From positions 558,001 to 622,000 of the forward strand of contig NZ_JNNU01000002.1 in NCBI RefSeq assembly GCF_000732195.1: a stretch of DNA of 64,000 nt, read 5' to 3'. The notes below the pieces were generated by a model that was not told where the DNA came from, did not search any database, and saw only the letters and a list, made by a program, of their open reading frames with translations. Positions 20,349-30,008 of this stretch are shown here, piece after piece; position 1 is the first letter of the stretch, and each line of letters opens with the position of its first letter. The position numbers and the translations under genes are program-made. Source of the DNA: Neorhizobium vignae (GTDB taxonomy: Bacteria > Pseudomonadota > Alphaproteobacteria > Rhizobiales > Rhizobiaceae).

Positions 20349-21233
20349 TTATTCGGCTGCGAGCGCGCTGTCGCCTGCGAAGTCGATGACGAATTCCGCC
20401 ATCTGCCGCATGAAGGTGGAAAGTGCAGCCGCGACCATCGGGAATTCCGGTCGTCTGGCAAGCGTCATCTCGTCCACGTAGAGCGCGCGGTTGACCTCGA
20501 TCTGCAGCGCATGCAGACCGCGCACCGGCCGGCCGTAGTGTTCGGTGATGAAACCGCCGGCATAGGGCTTGTTGCGCACGGCGCAAAAACCCATGCCGTC
20601 GAGGAATTGCATCGCCGCCCGAGAGAGCTCGGCAGACGCGCTGGTGCCGTAGCGGTCGCCGATGATGAAGTCGGGCCGCACGTCCGAACCGGAAAGGCGG
20701 ATATTGCCCGGCATCGAATGGCAGTCGATCAGGATGGCGAGCCCGAAGCGGGCATGGGTGCGGGCGATCAGTTTGCGAAGGCAGGCGTGGTAAGGCTTGT
20801 AGATCGTTTCGATGCGGGACATCGCCTCGTCGACCGGCAGCCGGCGGCGGTAGATTTCCATGTTTTCGGCGACGATCCGCGGAATGGTGCCCAGCCCGCC
20901 CGCGACACGCATGGAGCCGATATTGACGAAAGGTGGCAACGGCCCGTCGAACATGCGCGGATCGAGCTCGTAGGGCTCGCGATTGACGTCGAGATAGGCG
21001 CGCGGGAAATGGGCCAGGAGCAGCGGTGCGCCGAGTTCCGGCGCGTCGGCGAAAAGCTCGTCGACATAGTGGTCCGCGGAGCGGCGGATGGCGAGCGAAT
21101 CGAGGCCGCTCTCGGCAAGAAATTCAGGCGGGTAGAAGCTGCCGCTGTGAGGCGAATTGAAAACGAAGGGGATAGTCTGCGTGGCGGGCTCCCTCACTTC
21201 GAAATGTTCAAAATCACCTGCGTTGCAATCCAT
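20349..21233 (-). CDS. N-formylglutamate amidohydrolase family protein
   Basis: A 294-residue zinc hydrolase of the FGase family (HutG type), expected to release formate from N-formylglutamate at the end of histidine degradation or act on related formyl amino acids. Family pieces include FNSPHSGSFYPPEF, RSADHYVDELF, ARAHARFG-like THARFGLAILIDCHSMPG, and the C-terminal EVNRALYVDE. No other hut genes are in the window, so the physiological substrate is uncertain. It is the minus-strand neighbour of the sRNA and divergent from cpdR. Confidence 0.88.
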   Translation of the reverse strand: MDCNAGDFEHFEVREPATQTIPFVFNSPHSGSFYPPEFLAESGLDSLAIRRSADHYVDELFADAPELGAPLLLAHFPRAYLDVNREPYELDPRMFDGPLPPFVNIGSMRVAGGLGTIPRIVAENMEIYRRRLPVDEAMSRIETIYKPYHACLRKLIARTHARFGLAILIDCHSMPGNIRLSGSDVRPDFIIGDRYGTSASAELSRAAMQFLDGMGFCAVRNKPYAGGFITEHYGRPVRGLHALQIEVNRALYVDEMTLARRPEFPMVAAALSTFMRQMAEFVIDFAGDSALAAE

Positions 21234-21417
21234 CCTGCCTTTACCATGTCACGAACTTGTTCAGGAACTCATGTTGCCAGTTGCCCGAGGCGAAGTCCAT
21301 ACTATCTATACCCTACCAAATCCTCTTACACCCTCATTAAACGGATGTTTACCGCGCGTAGGCAGTGTAAGAGATACCGACAACTCTAAAAATTTGCATT
21401 GGATAACGGTCCTGGAG

Positions 21418-21780
21418 ATGATTCAGAAAATCCTTCTCGCCGAAGACGATAACGACATGCGTCGTTTCCTGGTGAAGGCGCTTGAAAAGGCGGGCTACAA
21501 GGTCGCGTCCTTCGACAACGGCGCGAGCGCTTACGATCGCCTGCGCGAAGAGCCCTTCTCGCTGCTCCTGACCGACATCGTCATGCCGGAAATGGACGGG
21601 ATCGAACTTGCCCGCCGGGCGACGGAACTCGATCCTGACCTGAAAGTGATGTTCATCACCGGCTTTGCGGCCGTCGCGCTGAACTCCGATTCCAAGGCGC
21701 CGAAGGATGCCAAGGTGCTGTCGAAGCCCTTCCACCTGCGCGATCTGGTGGACGAAGTGAACAAGCTTCTGGCGGCCTGA
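21418..21780 (+). CDS. cpdR: CpdR-type single-domain response regulator
   Basis: A 120-residue receiver domain with no output domain. Acidic pocket D10-D11, phosphoacceptor D53 in LLLTDIVMPEMDG, and the lysine in VLSKPFHL are all present. In alphaproteobacteria unphosphorylated CpdR localises and activates ClpXP for cell-cycle-regulated proteolysis; CckA-ChpT phosphorylation turns it off. The gene matches the Sinorhizobium cpdR1 locus by neighbourhood. ATG 21418 gives the family N-terminus, though GGAG touches the start; the frame stays open upstream without homology. Confidence 0.92.
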   Translation: MIQKILLAEDDNDMRRFLVKALEKAGYKVASFDNGASAYDRLREEPFSLLLTDIVMPEMDGIELARRATELDPDLKVMFITGFAAVALNSDSKAPKDAKVLSKPFHLRDLVDEVNKLLAA

Positions 21781-21843
21781 GGCCCCGAAAGCCCTGATCT
21801 GCAAGGCCTTCAAAAAACCTTCGCATTTCATGGCAAAAACCTG

Positions 21844-21872
21844 TTGACGGCCCGACCAGTCTATGGTCTATG
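21844..21872 (+). promoter_or_regulatory. Promoter of tRNA-Val
   Basis: TTGACG (21844-21849) and TCTATG (21867-21872) are 17 bp apart and end 13 bp before the mature tRNA. Confidence 0.6.
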
Positions 21873-21885
21873 CGCCGCCACGGAT

Positions 21886-21960
<75 letters not shown>

Positions 21961-22130
21961 TCCAGTTCAAAACGTTGAGAAATCCGCTTCGGCGGATTTC
22001 TTCGTTTCTGATCCTTCCCTTAATCTATTCGTTTCAAAACGGTGCACTTGCGCCCGAAATCCTTCACCAGCCTTGCTGGCGATTTGGTCATCTGCGCCTG
22101 TTATGGTGTTACGACATCAAGGAGGTGTAG

Positions 22131-22370
22131 ATGGCGCAGTTCAAGAATTCGGAGCATCTCGTCCAGACGAAAGCACCCGCCTTCGAGAAGGATTGGATGC
22201 CGGGGCAGAAGGTGCCGAATGCGGGCATATACCGGTGCAAGACCTGCGGCGACGAAATCGTCGTGCACAAGGACGCGGCCATCCCGCAGATCCACCACGA
22301 GCATACGGTCCTTGGACCGGTAATCTGGAAGCTGCTCGTTTTCGCCCAGAAACATCCGTCGCGCCCCTGA
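22131..22370 (+). CDS. Small hypothetical protein with CxxC motif
   Basis: The 79-residue protein starts at ATG 22131 behind a perfect AGGAGG (22120-22125), so it is probably translated. It has PGQKVPNAGIYRCKTCGDEI with cysteines 36 and 39, and histidines 46, 55, 56 and 58, which could form a zinc site. The PGxKxPNxGxY piece recalls small YjzC-like proteins. Function unknown. It follows the tRNA-Val gene by 170 bp and is followed by a short GAGACCGGTCTC-T6 element (about 22413-22430) that may end its transcript. Confidence 0.7.
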   Translation: MAQFKNSEHLVQTKAPAFEKDWMPGQKVPNAGIYRCKTCGDEIVVHKDAAIPQIHHEHTVLGPVIWKLLVFAQKHPSRP

Positions 22371-22523
22371 CCTCCGCATCTGCGCAGAACGGTTGCCGCC
22401 GTTTCGAGACCGGTCTCTTTTTTCGCCGGAGCGTACCGAATCGGCCCTAACCCGCCTCGCAACACGACATCGAATATGCCAAATGCGACCCACCGCGTCA
22501 TTGATGCGGATTTTCCCCAATTT

Positions 22524-22554
22524 GCCCCGCCCGACCTTCGGCGGGGCTTTTTTT
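22524..22554 (+). terminator. Strong plus-strand terminator with no obvious gene just upstream
   Basis: GCCCCGCC (22524-22531) and GGCGGGGC (22540-22547) form an 8-bp stem, followed by seven T. The minus strand has no T-run, so it does not serve the convergent DUF1328 gene. It ends either read-through from the 79-residue gene or an unrecognised RNA in 22436-22554. Confidence 0.8.
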
Positions 22555-22604
22555 GTTTCAGCGGCACGACGCCCCGCGCTTGACGCCCGGGGATGCCAGG
22601 GGAA

Positions 22605-22778
22605 TCAGAGAATCGCGTTGCCGGCCGCAAAGGCGAGCACGACGAAAATCAGGAAAACGACGAGGAAGATGAAGAACAGGATTTTCGCGATCCCTGCCGT
22701 CGCGGCGGAAACACCCGAAAAGCCGAGGAAACCGGAAATCAGCGAGATGACCAGAAAGATGAGAGCCCATTTCAGCAT
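22605..22778 (-). CDS. DUF1328 small membrane protein (YtjA family)
   Basis: A 57-residue protein made almost wholly of two transmembrane helices ([20 protein letters not shown], then [18 protein letters not shown]) joined by a short Ser/Ala turn, typical of DUF1328. These inner-membrane proteins are widespread and uncharacterised. ATG 22778 is preceded by AAGGAA. It is divergent from the monophosphatase gene. Confidence 0.88.
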   Translation of the reverse strand: MLKWALIFLVISLISGFLGFSGVSAATAGIAKILFFIFLVVFLIFVVLAFAAGNAIL

Positions 22779-22935
22779 GGAATTTTTTCCTTCACGTTGA
22801 TGGTCCGATAACGCGAAGAAATGTTCCCGAGTTCCATAAACGTGCCACCCGGAAGCCTCGACTGCGAAGCGGGGAATCTCCAATATCTCCCTGCCGCTGC
22901 GCGATATCCGCGAAACGCGAATTGGATTGCGACAC

Positions 22936-23739
22936 ATGATATTGAGCACCGAATACGACCGGATGCTGTCTCTTGCCAATAAAGCCGCCGTCGCGGCCGG
23001 GAATGCAGTGATCGAACAGTGGGAAGCATCCCGCTGCAAGGTCCGCTTCAAGGGGCCAAGCGATATGGTGACCAGCGCCGACCTGCTCTCGGACGAGATT
23101 ATCCAGGCGGCGATCAAGGCCGAGTTTCCCCTCCACCGCATTCTCTCGGAAGAAGACGCCGACCGCCACCGCTTCGATTACTCTGGTCCCTTGTGGATCA
23201 TCGACCCAATCGACGGAACCGCGAATTACGCAAGGGGACATCCCTATTTCGGCATTTCGGTCGCTTTCGCCATGGATGGTAACGTTCTGGCGGGTTGCGT
23301 CCATGCGCCGGCTTTAGGCGAAACATTCACCGCAGCGAAGGGCCAGGGCGCCTTTCTGAACGGCCGCCCGATCCGGACGTCCTCGCCGGATAGCCTGGCG
23401 CGTTCGATCGTCAGCACCGGTTTCCCGCATGAAAAAAGCGATCCGGGTCCGCTGCTGGAACGGGTGCGGATAATTCTGTCGATGTGCCAGGACATCCGGC
23501 GCGGCGCGTCGCCGGTTCTGGATATCGCCTATGTCGCGGCCGGACGGCTGGATGCCCACACGGAAACGCTGTTCCCGTGGGACGTCGCAGCCGCGGGGCT
23601 TATCGCGACGGAGGCTGGCGCAACCCGCAGCCACCTTGCAGGCGTTTCTGAAAACGTTCCGCCTGATCTATCCGGAAACGCGGTCCTGTTCTCCTCGCCT
23701 GCCATTCACGATGAGATTGCGGCACACCTTCGGCGATGA
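22936..23739 (+). CDS. Inositol-monophosphatase-family protein (second copy of fold)
   Basis: A 267-residue Mg-dependent sugar-phosphatase-like enzyme. Metal ligands are visible in LSEEDADRH (near residue 70), [12 protein letters not shown] (near 88) and the late [16 protein letters not shown]. SuhB/inositol-1-monophosphatase is the closest functional class, but 3'(2'),5'-bisphosphate nucleotidase or another sugar phosphate is possible. ATG 22936 was chosen over TTG 22927; ribosome-site support is weak for both, and ATG 22963 is another option. The two monophosphatase-family proteins in this window are clearly different and not recent duplicates. Confidence 0.82.
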   Translation: MILSTEYDRMLSLANKAAVAAGNAVIEQWEASRCKVRFKGPSDMVTSADLLSDEIIQAAIKAEFPLHRILSEEDADRHRFDYSGPLWIIDPIDGTANYARGHPYFGISVAFAMDGNVLAGCVHAPALGETFTAAKGQGAFLNGRPIRTSSPDSLARSIVSTGFPHEKSDPGPLLERVRIILSMCQDIRRGASPVLDIAYVAAGRLDAHTETLFPWDVAAAGLIATEAGATRSHLAGVSENVPPDLSGNAVLFSSPAIHDEIAAHLRR

Positions 23740-23802
23740 AGATCCCGCACAATCCTGAAAGCCACGGAACTTTTTCACGCGGCTTCGTTGCGGTATCCAG
23801 GG

Positions 23803-24852
23803 CTATTGGAAGAGGTGCGCCGTTCCCGCCACGCCGATCGTCACGCGATCCCCTGAGACCAGCGTCTCGCGGCTCGGGATGTCGAGCCGGAAGGAGAAGC
23901 CCTGCGGACCGCCGCCGAGCGTGATCCGGACGTCCGAGGTCGGGCCGCAGAAGTTGATCTCGGCGATCGTCCCGGAAGCCCCCTCGCCGCTCTCCCGAAC
24001 CCCTGCCTGGGTGACGGTGATCTGTTCCGGCCGCAGCATGATCTCCGCCCGGCCGCGATAGGCGACGTCATCGACCGGCAGGACCCCGAGCGGGCTTTGC
24101 GCCCGTCCGTCGGCGACATCGGCGGGCAGCACGATCGCCTCGCCGAGGAAGGCGGCCGTCGCCGCATCGACCGGCTTCGAATAGACCTCGCGCGGGCTTC
24201 CCACCTGCGCGAATTTTCCTGCCCGCATCACCGCCACTTGGTCGGCGAAGGCAAGCGCCTCGCCCTGGTCATGGGTCACCAGCAGCGTGGTGATGCCGGC
24301 TGCGGTCAGCACGTCGGTCACCGCCTTGCGGGTCGTGGCCCTGAGTCCCGTATCCAGGGCCGAGAAAGGCTCATCGAGCAGCATCAGCCTCGGGCTGCGG
24401 GCAAGTGCTCGCGCGAGCGCTACGCGCTGCTGCTGGCCGCCTGAGAGCTGGTCCGGCTTGCGGGCGAGCATGGCCGGGTCGAGCCCGACCATGTCCATCA
24501 GCTTGGCGATGCGGGCATTCTTCACCGAGGCCTCCGCCTCCAGCCCGAACCCGATATTCTGCCGGATCGTCAGATGCGGAAACAGGCAGCCGTCCTGCGC
24601 CACGATGCCGATGCCGCGCTTGTGGGCCGGCACCTGGGAACGACCATCGGCAAGCTGCTGGCCGGCGAACACGATGCGGCCCTCATCCGGCGCGTCGAAA
24701 CCGGCGACCAGGCGCAGAAGCGTGGTCTTGCCGCATCCGGACGGGCCGACGATCGCCGTGCGGCTGCCCGCGGTGACCGAAAGATCGACACCGTCGAGGG
24801 CTGCGACGGAACCATACTGTTTGCGCAGGGAGGTCAGGGTAAGAAACGTCAT
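23803..24852 (-). CDS. fbpC: Ferric iron ABC transporter ATP-binding protein
   Basis: The 349-residue ATPase has Walker [10 protein letters not shown], signature [16 protein letters not shown], Walker [13 protein letters not shown], and a C-terminal TOBE-like regulatory domain ([10 protein letters not shown], then [11 protein letters not shown]). It belongs to the Fe3+/spermidine/sulfate group; the neighbouring binding protein points to ferric iron. Its ATG overlaps the stop of the permease by 4 bp, so they are coupled. Confidence 0.9.
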   Translation of the reverse strand: MTFLTLTSLRKQYGSVAALDGVDLSVTAGSRTAIVGPSGCGKTTLLRLVAGFDAPDEGRIVFAGQQLADGRSQVPAHKRGIGIVAQDGCLFPHLTIRQNIGFGLEAEASVKNARIAKLMDMVGLDPAMLARKPDQLSGGQQQRVALARALARSPRLMLLDEPFSALDTGLRATTRKAVTDVLTAAGITTLLVTHDQGEALAFADQVAVMRAGKFAQVGSPREVYSKPVDAATAAFLGEAIVLPADVADGRAQSPLGVLPVDDVAYRGRAEIMLRPEQITVTQAGVRESGEGASGTIAEINFCGPTSDVRITLGGGPQGFSFRLDIPSRETLVSGDRVTIGVAGTAHLFQ

Positions 24853-26417
24853 CGCCCGGCGATCTTTTTCGATTGGTGATGGAGAAGAAAGGTGAGCGGT
24901 AGCGAGAAGGCGACCATCAGCACCGCATAAGGCGCTGCACCGGCATAGTCGATCTCGCCGGTCAGCGCCCAGAAGGCCATGGCGAGCGTGCGGGTGCCGT
25001 TCGGCGCCAGCATCTGGGTGGCGGTGAGTTCGTTCATGATGCCGAGCGAGGAAAGCGCGACGCCGGCCGCAGCCCCCGGCGCCGCAAGCCGGATCGTCGT
25101 CGCGAGCAGCGCGTTGCCCGGCGAACGCCCGAGGCTCGCCGCCGCCTGTTCGATCTCGACCGGCACCTGCGCGATGCTGGCCCGCAGGCTCACCAGCGCC
25201 CGTGGCAGGAACATCACCACATAGGCAAGCACGATCGTCGCAACGCTCTGGTAGAGCGGCAGCATGACCCGCACGGTGATGGTCACGAGCGCCAGCGCCA
25301 CCACGACGCCGGGCATCGAGCTTGCGAGGTAATAGCAGCCTTCGAGGAACCGGCTGGCTCGGGTGGGCCGGCGCACGGAGAGCCAGGCGATCGGCACGGC
25401 GGCGGCGGTCGTCGCAAGCCCGCCGACCAGGCAGATGACCAGCGTCTGCCACAGTGCAAGCCCCACCTCGTCGATCCGCCACACGCCGGCACCCCCGGCG
25501 ATCAGCCAGCGACCGAGCGTCAGCACCGGAACGCCGAGTGCAAAGGCGGCGGTCGCAGCCGGCAGAAGAAGAGCGACGTATTTCCATCGGCCGAGCCGGG
25601 CAATCTTCGGCCGGCGGGCGACGCCGGATCCGAGCCGCGCATAGCGGCTGCGGCCGCGCAGCGAAGCTTCGAGGCCGAGCAGCACGAAACAGCAGAACAC
25701 CAGCACGAGCGCCAGCATGTAGGCGGCGACACCGTTATAGGTCGACTGGAACTGGTCGAGAATGGCGGTCGTGAACGTATCGAAGCGGATCATCGCAAAC
25801 AGACCGTATTCGGCCAGCAGATGCAGGCCGATCAGCAGCGCGCCGCCGCAGAGGGCAAGCCGGAGCTGCGGGAGTACGACGCGCCGGAAGACGGCGAAGG
25901 GCGCCAGCCCCAGCGAAGCCGCCTGGTCTTCCAGAGCCGGATCGAGCAGCCGGAAGGCGGCGGAAAGCGGTAGATAGAGAAAGGGAAAGTAAGCGACGAC
26001 CGAGATCGCCACGCCGGCGGGAAGGCCGTTGAAACCGGGCCACATCCCGATCCAGGCGTAGGAATGCACGAAGGCGGGCACGGCAAGCGGCGTGACGCAG
26101 AGCCAGGACCAGAACCGCGCGCCCGGCAGGTCGCTGCGTTGAGTAAGCCAGGCGAGCGCGACGCCAAGCACCGCGCAGATGGGAATGGTGAAGACGACGA
26201 GCAGGATCGTATTGGCCAGCAGATCGCCGACCCTCGAGCGGAAAATCAGCTGCGAGGCCGTCTCCCAACCCGTCACCACCGCTGCCCATAACACGAAGCC
26301 GAGCGGCAGGAGCGCCAGCAAGGCTACCAGGATCGCAATCGTCAGCGTCCAGGACGACGCCGCCGGCAGGCGGTGTCGCGGCGCGATGGAGATCCTGGTA
26401 TCTGTGGTGGAAGTCAT
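24849..26417 (-). CDS. fbpB: Ferric iron ABC transporter permease, fused two-domain type
   Basis: The 522-residue inner-membrane protein has about twelve hydrophobic segments and two BPD_transp_1 modules with EAA-type loops: one around [22 protein letters not shown], one around [21 protein letters not shown]. This is the single-chain permease design of FbpB/SfuB iron transporters. ATG 26417 was preferred because the strong hairpin at 26435-26465 would otherwise lie inside the coding region; ATG 26468 is in frame and cannot be excluded. Confidence 0.9.
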   Translation of the reverse strand: MTSTTDTRISIAPRHRLPAASSWTLTIAILVALLALLPLGFVLWAAVVTGWETASQLIFRSRVGDLLANTILLVVFTIPICAVLGVALAWLTQRSDLPGARFWSWLCVTPLAVPAFVHSYAWIGMWPGFNGLPAGVAISVVAYFPFLYLPLSAAFRLLDPALEDQAASLGLAPFAVFRRVVLPQLRLALCGGALLIGLHLLAEYGLFAMIRFDTFTTAILDQFQSTYNGVAAYMLALVLVFCCFVLLGLEASLRGRSRYARLGSGVARRPKIARLGRWKYVALLLPAATAAFALGVPVLTLGRWLIAGGAGVWRIDEVGLALWQTLVICLVGGLATTAAAVPIAWLSVRRPTRASRFLEGCYYLASSMPGVVVALALVTITVRVMLPLYQSVATIVLAYVVMFLPRALVSLRASIAQVPVEIEQAAASLGRSPGNALLATTIRLAAPGAAAGVALSSLGIMNELTATQMLAPNGTRTLAMAFWALTGEIDYAGAAPYAVLMVAFSLPLTFLLHHQSKKIAGR

Positions 26418-26434
26418 TGCCGGTCCGAAAATAC

Positions 26435-26465
26435 GAGACATCGCAGGTACGCCCTGCGATGTCTC
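26435..26465 (-). terminator. Hairpin between iron-binding protein and permease genes
   Basis: A perfect 13-bp inverted repeat GAGACATCGCAGG/CCTGCGATGTCTC with a 5-base loop. The minus-strand sequence that follows has only a short ATTTT, so it may act as an mRNA-stabilising or attenuating structure that lets the binding-protein gene be expressed above the permease and ATPase genes. Confidence 0.7.
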
Positions 26466-26489
26466 CATGCAACTGTTATCGGTCGCTTG

Positions 26490-27503
26490 TTAGAGCAGGC
26501 CGGCGGCGGTCATCATGTCGGTGACCTTGGCGTTGTTGAGGGTCGAGGGCTCGACCTTCGGGGCTGCCAAGTCGGCGATCGGAGTCAGCATCTTGTTGGA
26601 AGCCTCGCCCTTGCCGACGGCGTATTCAAAGGAAGTGCCGTCGCGCAAGATCTTCTGGCCGCCCTTGCCGGTCACCCACTTCAGGAATGCCTGCGCCTGT
26701 TCCTTGTGCTTGGAGGACGCAAGGACCCCGCCGCCCGAGATCGACACGAAGGCGCCCGGATCCTGGTTCTTGAAATAATGCATGCCGATGTTCTTGGTGT
26801 TCTCGCCGGTCTTCGCGACGTCGCCGAAATAGTAGTAGTGATAGATCAGCGCGCCTTCGAACTGACCGGCATTGACCGCCTTCATGGCAGTCGAGTTGCC
26901 GCGGATCGGCGTCGCATTTTCCTTCATGCCCTTCAGCCAGGCGGCGGTCGCTTCTTCGCCCTTGAGCTGCAGCAGCGCACCGACGATCGCCTGGAAATCG
27001 GCGCCCGACGGAGATGCCGTCCAGCGGCCCTTCCATTCCGGCTTGGCAAGGTCGAGCATCGACTTCGGCAGTTTGTCTTCCGTCAGCTCGGTCTTGTCGT
27101 AGACGAAAACGGTCGAGCGGGCGGCGATACCGACCCAGTTGCCGTTGGCCGGATGGAAACCCGGCAGAACTTGGTCGAGGGTCGCCTTGTCGACCGGCGC
27201 GAAAAGACCTTTGCCATCGACCAGCACCATGGCCGGCGAATTTTCGGTCAGGAACACGTCGGCCGGCGAATTGGCGCCTTCCTGGACAATCTGGTTGGCA
27301 ATTTCGAGGTCGCTGCCCTGGCGGATGGTGACCGCGATGCCGGTCTCTTCCGTGAAGGCCTTCACCCACTCCTTGGTCAGCCCTTCGTGCTGGGCATTAT
27401 AGATGGTGAGACTGTCTGCCACCTGCGCCGAAGCCGGCGACGACAGGGACAGAACGGAAAAAGCCAGGGCAACGCCCGCAGCCACGGTGAATGAAGTCTT
27501 CAA
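26490..27503 (-). CDS. fbpA: Periplasmic ferric iron-binding protein
   Basis: A 337-residue exported binding protein; the signal peptide is residues 1-26 (ending SPASAQ). The YNAQHE segment (35-40) and the tyrosine cluster YHYYYFG (221-227) match the iron-coordinating residues of bacterial transferrins FbpA/AfuA, so free Fe3+ is the likely ligand. Translation starts at TTG with GGAGG about 6 bases upstream. First gene of the fbpABC operon. No clear RirA or Irr box was recognised upstream. Confidence 0.92.
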   Translation of the reverse strand: MKTSFTVAAGVALAFSVLSLSSPASAQVADSLTIYNAQHEGLTKEWVKAFTEETGIAVTIRQGSDLEIANQIVQEGANSPADVFLTENSPAMVLVDGKGLFAPVDKATLDQVLPGFHPANGNWVGIAARSTVFVYDKTELTEDKLPKSMLDLAKPEWKGRWTASPSGADFQAIVGALLQLKGEEATAAWLKGMKENATPIRGNSTAMKAVNAGQFEGALIYHYYYFGDVAKTGENTKNIGMHYFKNQDPGAFVSISGGGVLASSKHKEQAQAFLKWVTGKGGQKILRDGTSFEYAVGKGEASNKMLTPIADLAAPKVEPSTLNNAKVTDMMTAAGLL

Positions 27504-27542
27504 GATCGCCTCCGCAAGAGAGTCAGGAATTTGACGCGCCCG

Positions 27543-27571
27543 TCATAACCAAAGCAGAGATTTGTGGTCAA
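27543..27571 (-). promoter_or_regulatory. Promoter of the iron-transport operon
   Basis: On the minus strand TTGACC (about 27571-27566) and TTATGA (about 27548-27543) are separated by 17 bp, about 40 bp upstream of the fbpA start. The rest of the gap up to 27826 shows nothing else I recognise. Confidence 0.5.
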
Positions 27572-27826
27572 CTTTATTTCCATGGCAGGCGTAACAAAAG
27601 CGTGATTTACGCTTAAAATACAAACGGATACAGCAGGCGGCACGAATTGATCGCGGCACCGGTTCGTGGCATGCAAATTGTACTTGGGCGGAAATTGCCG
27701 CCAGCGGCATCGTCGCAATCTTCCCGCGCGCGGACAAGTTGGTGAGTTGCCGCATGCGTGCCGACGCGGATTTCCGCGCAGGCACACGAATCAGCTATGG
27801 CTAATTCGAACACATCGGGAACGGGC

Positions 27827-29896
27827 ATGGCTGTTGCTTATCTGGAAAAGCTGAATGATGCGCAACGACGTGCGGTCGAGCACGGCTCGGACGTGCCGAA
27901 CGGCGGTCCGGCCGCGCCTTTGCTGGTCATCGCCGGCGCCGGTTCCGGCAAGACCAACACGCTCGCCCATCGCGTTGCGCACCTCATCGTCTCGGGCACC
28001 GACCCGCGCCGCATCCTGCTGATGACCTTTTCCCGCCGCGCGGCATCGGAAATGGGCCGCCGCGTCGAGCGCATCTGCGCGCAGGTGCTGGGCGCAAATG
28101 CCGGCATCATGACCGACGCCCTTGCCTGGGCCGGCACCTTTCACGGCATCGGCGCACGGCTGCTCCGCCTCTATGCCGAACAGATCGGCCTCGACCACGA
28201 CTTCACCATCCACGACCGGGAAGATTCCGCCGATCTGATGAACCTGGTGCGCCACGAACTCGGCTTCTCGAAGACCGAGAGCCGGTTTCCCACCAAAGGC
28301 ACCTGTCTGCAGATCTATTCCCGTGCCGTGAATTCGGAGACGCCGCTGGACGAGGTGCTGAAACTCCATTTCCCCTGGTGCTCGGCCTGGGAACCGCAGC
28401 TCCGCGAACTCTTCGCCTCCTATGTCGAAGCCAAGCAGGCCCAGAACGTGCTGGATTACGACGACCTCCTGCTCTACTGGGCGCAGATGATGAGCGAACC
28501 GGCGATCGCGCAGGATGTCGGCGGCCGCTTTGACCATGTCCTCGTCGACGAATACCAGGACACCAACCGCCTGCAGTCATCGATCCTGATGGCGATGAAA
28601 CCTGGCGGCATAGGCCTCACCGTGGTCGGCGACGATGCCCAGTCGATCTATTCCTTCCGCGCCGCGACGATCCGCAACATCCTCGATTTCCCGAACACCT
28701 TCGATCCGCCGGCCAATATCGTCACGCTCGACCGCAACTACCGCTCGACCAACACGATCCTCGCCGCCGCCAACGGCGTCATCGATCTCGCCCGCGAACG
28801 CTTCACCAAGAACCTCTGGACCGAACGCCAGTCGGAGGAACGCCCCCGCCTCGTGGCCGTCAAGGACGAGACCGAACAGGCCAATTACATCGTCGAAAAA
28901 ATCCTCGAAAACCGCGAAACCGGTATGACGCTCAAACAGCAGGCCGTGCTGTTCCGCTCTTCGCACCATTCCGGCCCGCTCGAAGTCGAGCTCACCCGCC
29001 GCAACATCCCCTTCGTGAAATTCGGCGGCCTGAAGTTCCTCGACAGCGCCCATGTCAAGGACATGCTGGCCGCCTTGCGTTTCGCCCAGAACCCGCGCGA
29101 CCGGGTCGCCGGTTTCCGGCTGATGCAGCTCATCCCCGGCATCGGCCCGCAGACGGCTGGAAAAATTCTCGATGCCATCTCCGCCGATCCGGAACCGCTG
29201 GCAGCGCTCCAGGAAATCCCGGCCCCACCGCGCTCCGGCGCCGACTGGCCCGCCTTCGTCGACATGCTTGCGGCCGTCCGAAGGGGCGCGGGCTGGCCGT
29301 CCGAAATCGGCCTTGCCCGCCAATGGTACGAGCCGCATCTCATCCGCATCCACGAGGACGCCGAGACCCGCAAGGCTGACCTGCTGCAGCTCGAACAGAT
29401 CGCCTCCGGTTATACGTCGCGCGAACGGTTCCTTACCGAACTGACCCTCGACCCGCCGGATGCGACCAGCGCCGAATCCGGCACGCCTCTGCTCGACGAG
29501 GATTACCTGATCCTCTCGACCATCCATTCGTCGAAGGGCCAGGAATGGCGCTCGGTCTTCCTCCTGAACTGCGTAGACGGCTGCATTCCCTCCGACCTCG
29601 GCGTCGGCTCGACCGCCGAGATCGAGGAGGAACGCCGGCTTCTCTACGTCGCTATGACGCGGGCGAAGGACCATTTGCACCTGATGACGCCGCAACGTTT
29701 CTTCGTTCACGGCCAGGCCTCGCAGGGCGACCGCCACGTCTATGCCGCCCGCAGCCGCTTCATCCCGGCGACGCTCCTGCAATTCTTCGAAACCGCCGCC
29801 TGGCCGGTCGTCGCCCAGATGACCGACGCCGAACGCCAGGCCCGCCACCAGGTCCGCATCGATGTCACCGCCCGCATGCGCGGCATGTGGCGATAG
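27827..29896 (+). CDS. UvrD/PcrA-like ATP-dependent DNA helicase
   Basis: A 689-residue superfamily 1A 3'-5' helicase. Motif I is GAGSGKT, motif Ia TFSRRAASEM, motif II VDEYQD, motif III GDDAQSIYSFR, motif IV DRNYRST, motif V IHSSKGQEW and motif VI VAMTRAKDHL, all in order. It is shorter than true UvrD and lacks the long C-terminal region, so it is a second-type helicase with a likely role in DNA repair or recombination. ATG 27827 was chosen as the family-like start (AYLEKLNDAQRRAV); in-frame ATG 27797 and GTG 27758 are alternatives. Confidence 0.9.
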   Translation: MAVAYLEKLNDAQRRAVEHGSDVPNGGPAAPLLVIAGAGSGKTNTLAHRVAHLIVSGTDPRRILLMTFSRRAASEMGRRVERICAQVLGANAGIMTDALAWAGTFHGIGARLLRLYAEQIGLDHDFTIHDREDSADLMNLVRHELGFSKTESRFPTKGTCLQIYSRAVNSETPLDEVLKLHFPWCSAWEPQLRELFASYVEAKQAQNVLDYDDLLLYWAQMMSEPAIAQDVGGRFDHVLVDEYQDTNRLQSSILMAMKPGGIGLTVVGDDAQSIYSFRAATIRNILDFPNTFDPPANIVTLDRNYRSTNTILAAANGVIDLARERFTKNLWTERQSEERPRLVAVKDETEQANYIVEKILENRETGMTLKQQAVLFRSSHHSGPLEVELTRRNIPFVKFGGLKFLDSAHVKDMLAALRFAQNPRDRVAGFRLMQLIPGIGPQTAGKILDAISADPEPLAALQEIPAPPRSGADWPAFVDMLAAVRRGAGWPSEIGLARQWYEPHLIRIHEDAETRKADLLQLEQIASGYTSRERFLTELTLDPPDATSAESGTPLLDEDYLILSTIHSSKGQEWRSVFLLNCVDGCIPSDLGVGSTAEIEEERRLLYVAMTRAKDHLHLMTPQRFFVHGQASQGDRHVYAARSRFIPATLLQFFETAAWPVVAQMTDAERQARHQVRIDVTARMRGMWR

Positions 29897-30008
29897 GCGG
29901 GCCGGAGGCGCGCCTCTTGTCATGAGCTTCTAACTCGACTGTGGGATGAGCGGACGATCGCAGCCGCAACATGCCGCCGACCAGCCGGATATCGAGGACC
30001 GAATTCCC

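Noticed and set aside
21318..21350. Possible CtrA box upstream of cpdR (TTAAACGGATGTTTACC)
   Set aside because: The spacing and second half-site do not match TTAA-N7-TTAA well enough to claim.
24853..25587. Upstream extension of the iron ATPase frame
   Set aside because: It overlaps the permease in another frame and has no homology; the ATPase starts at 24852 with the 4-bp overlap.
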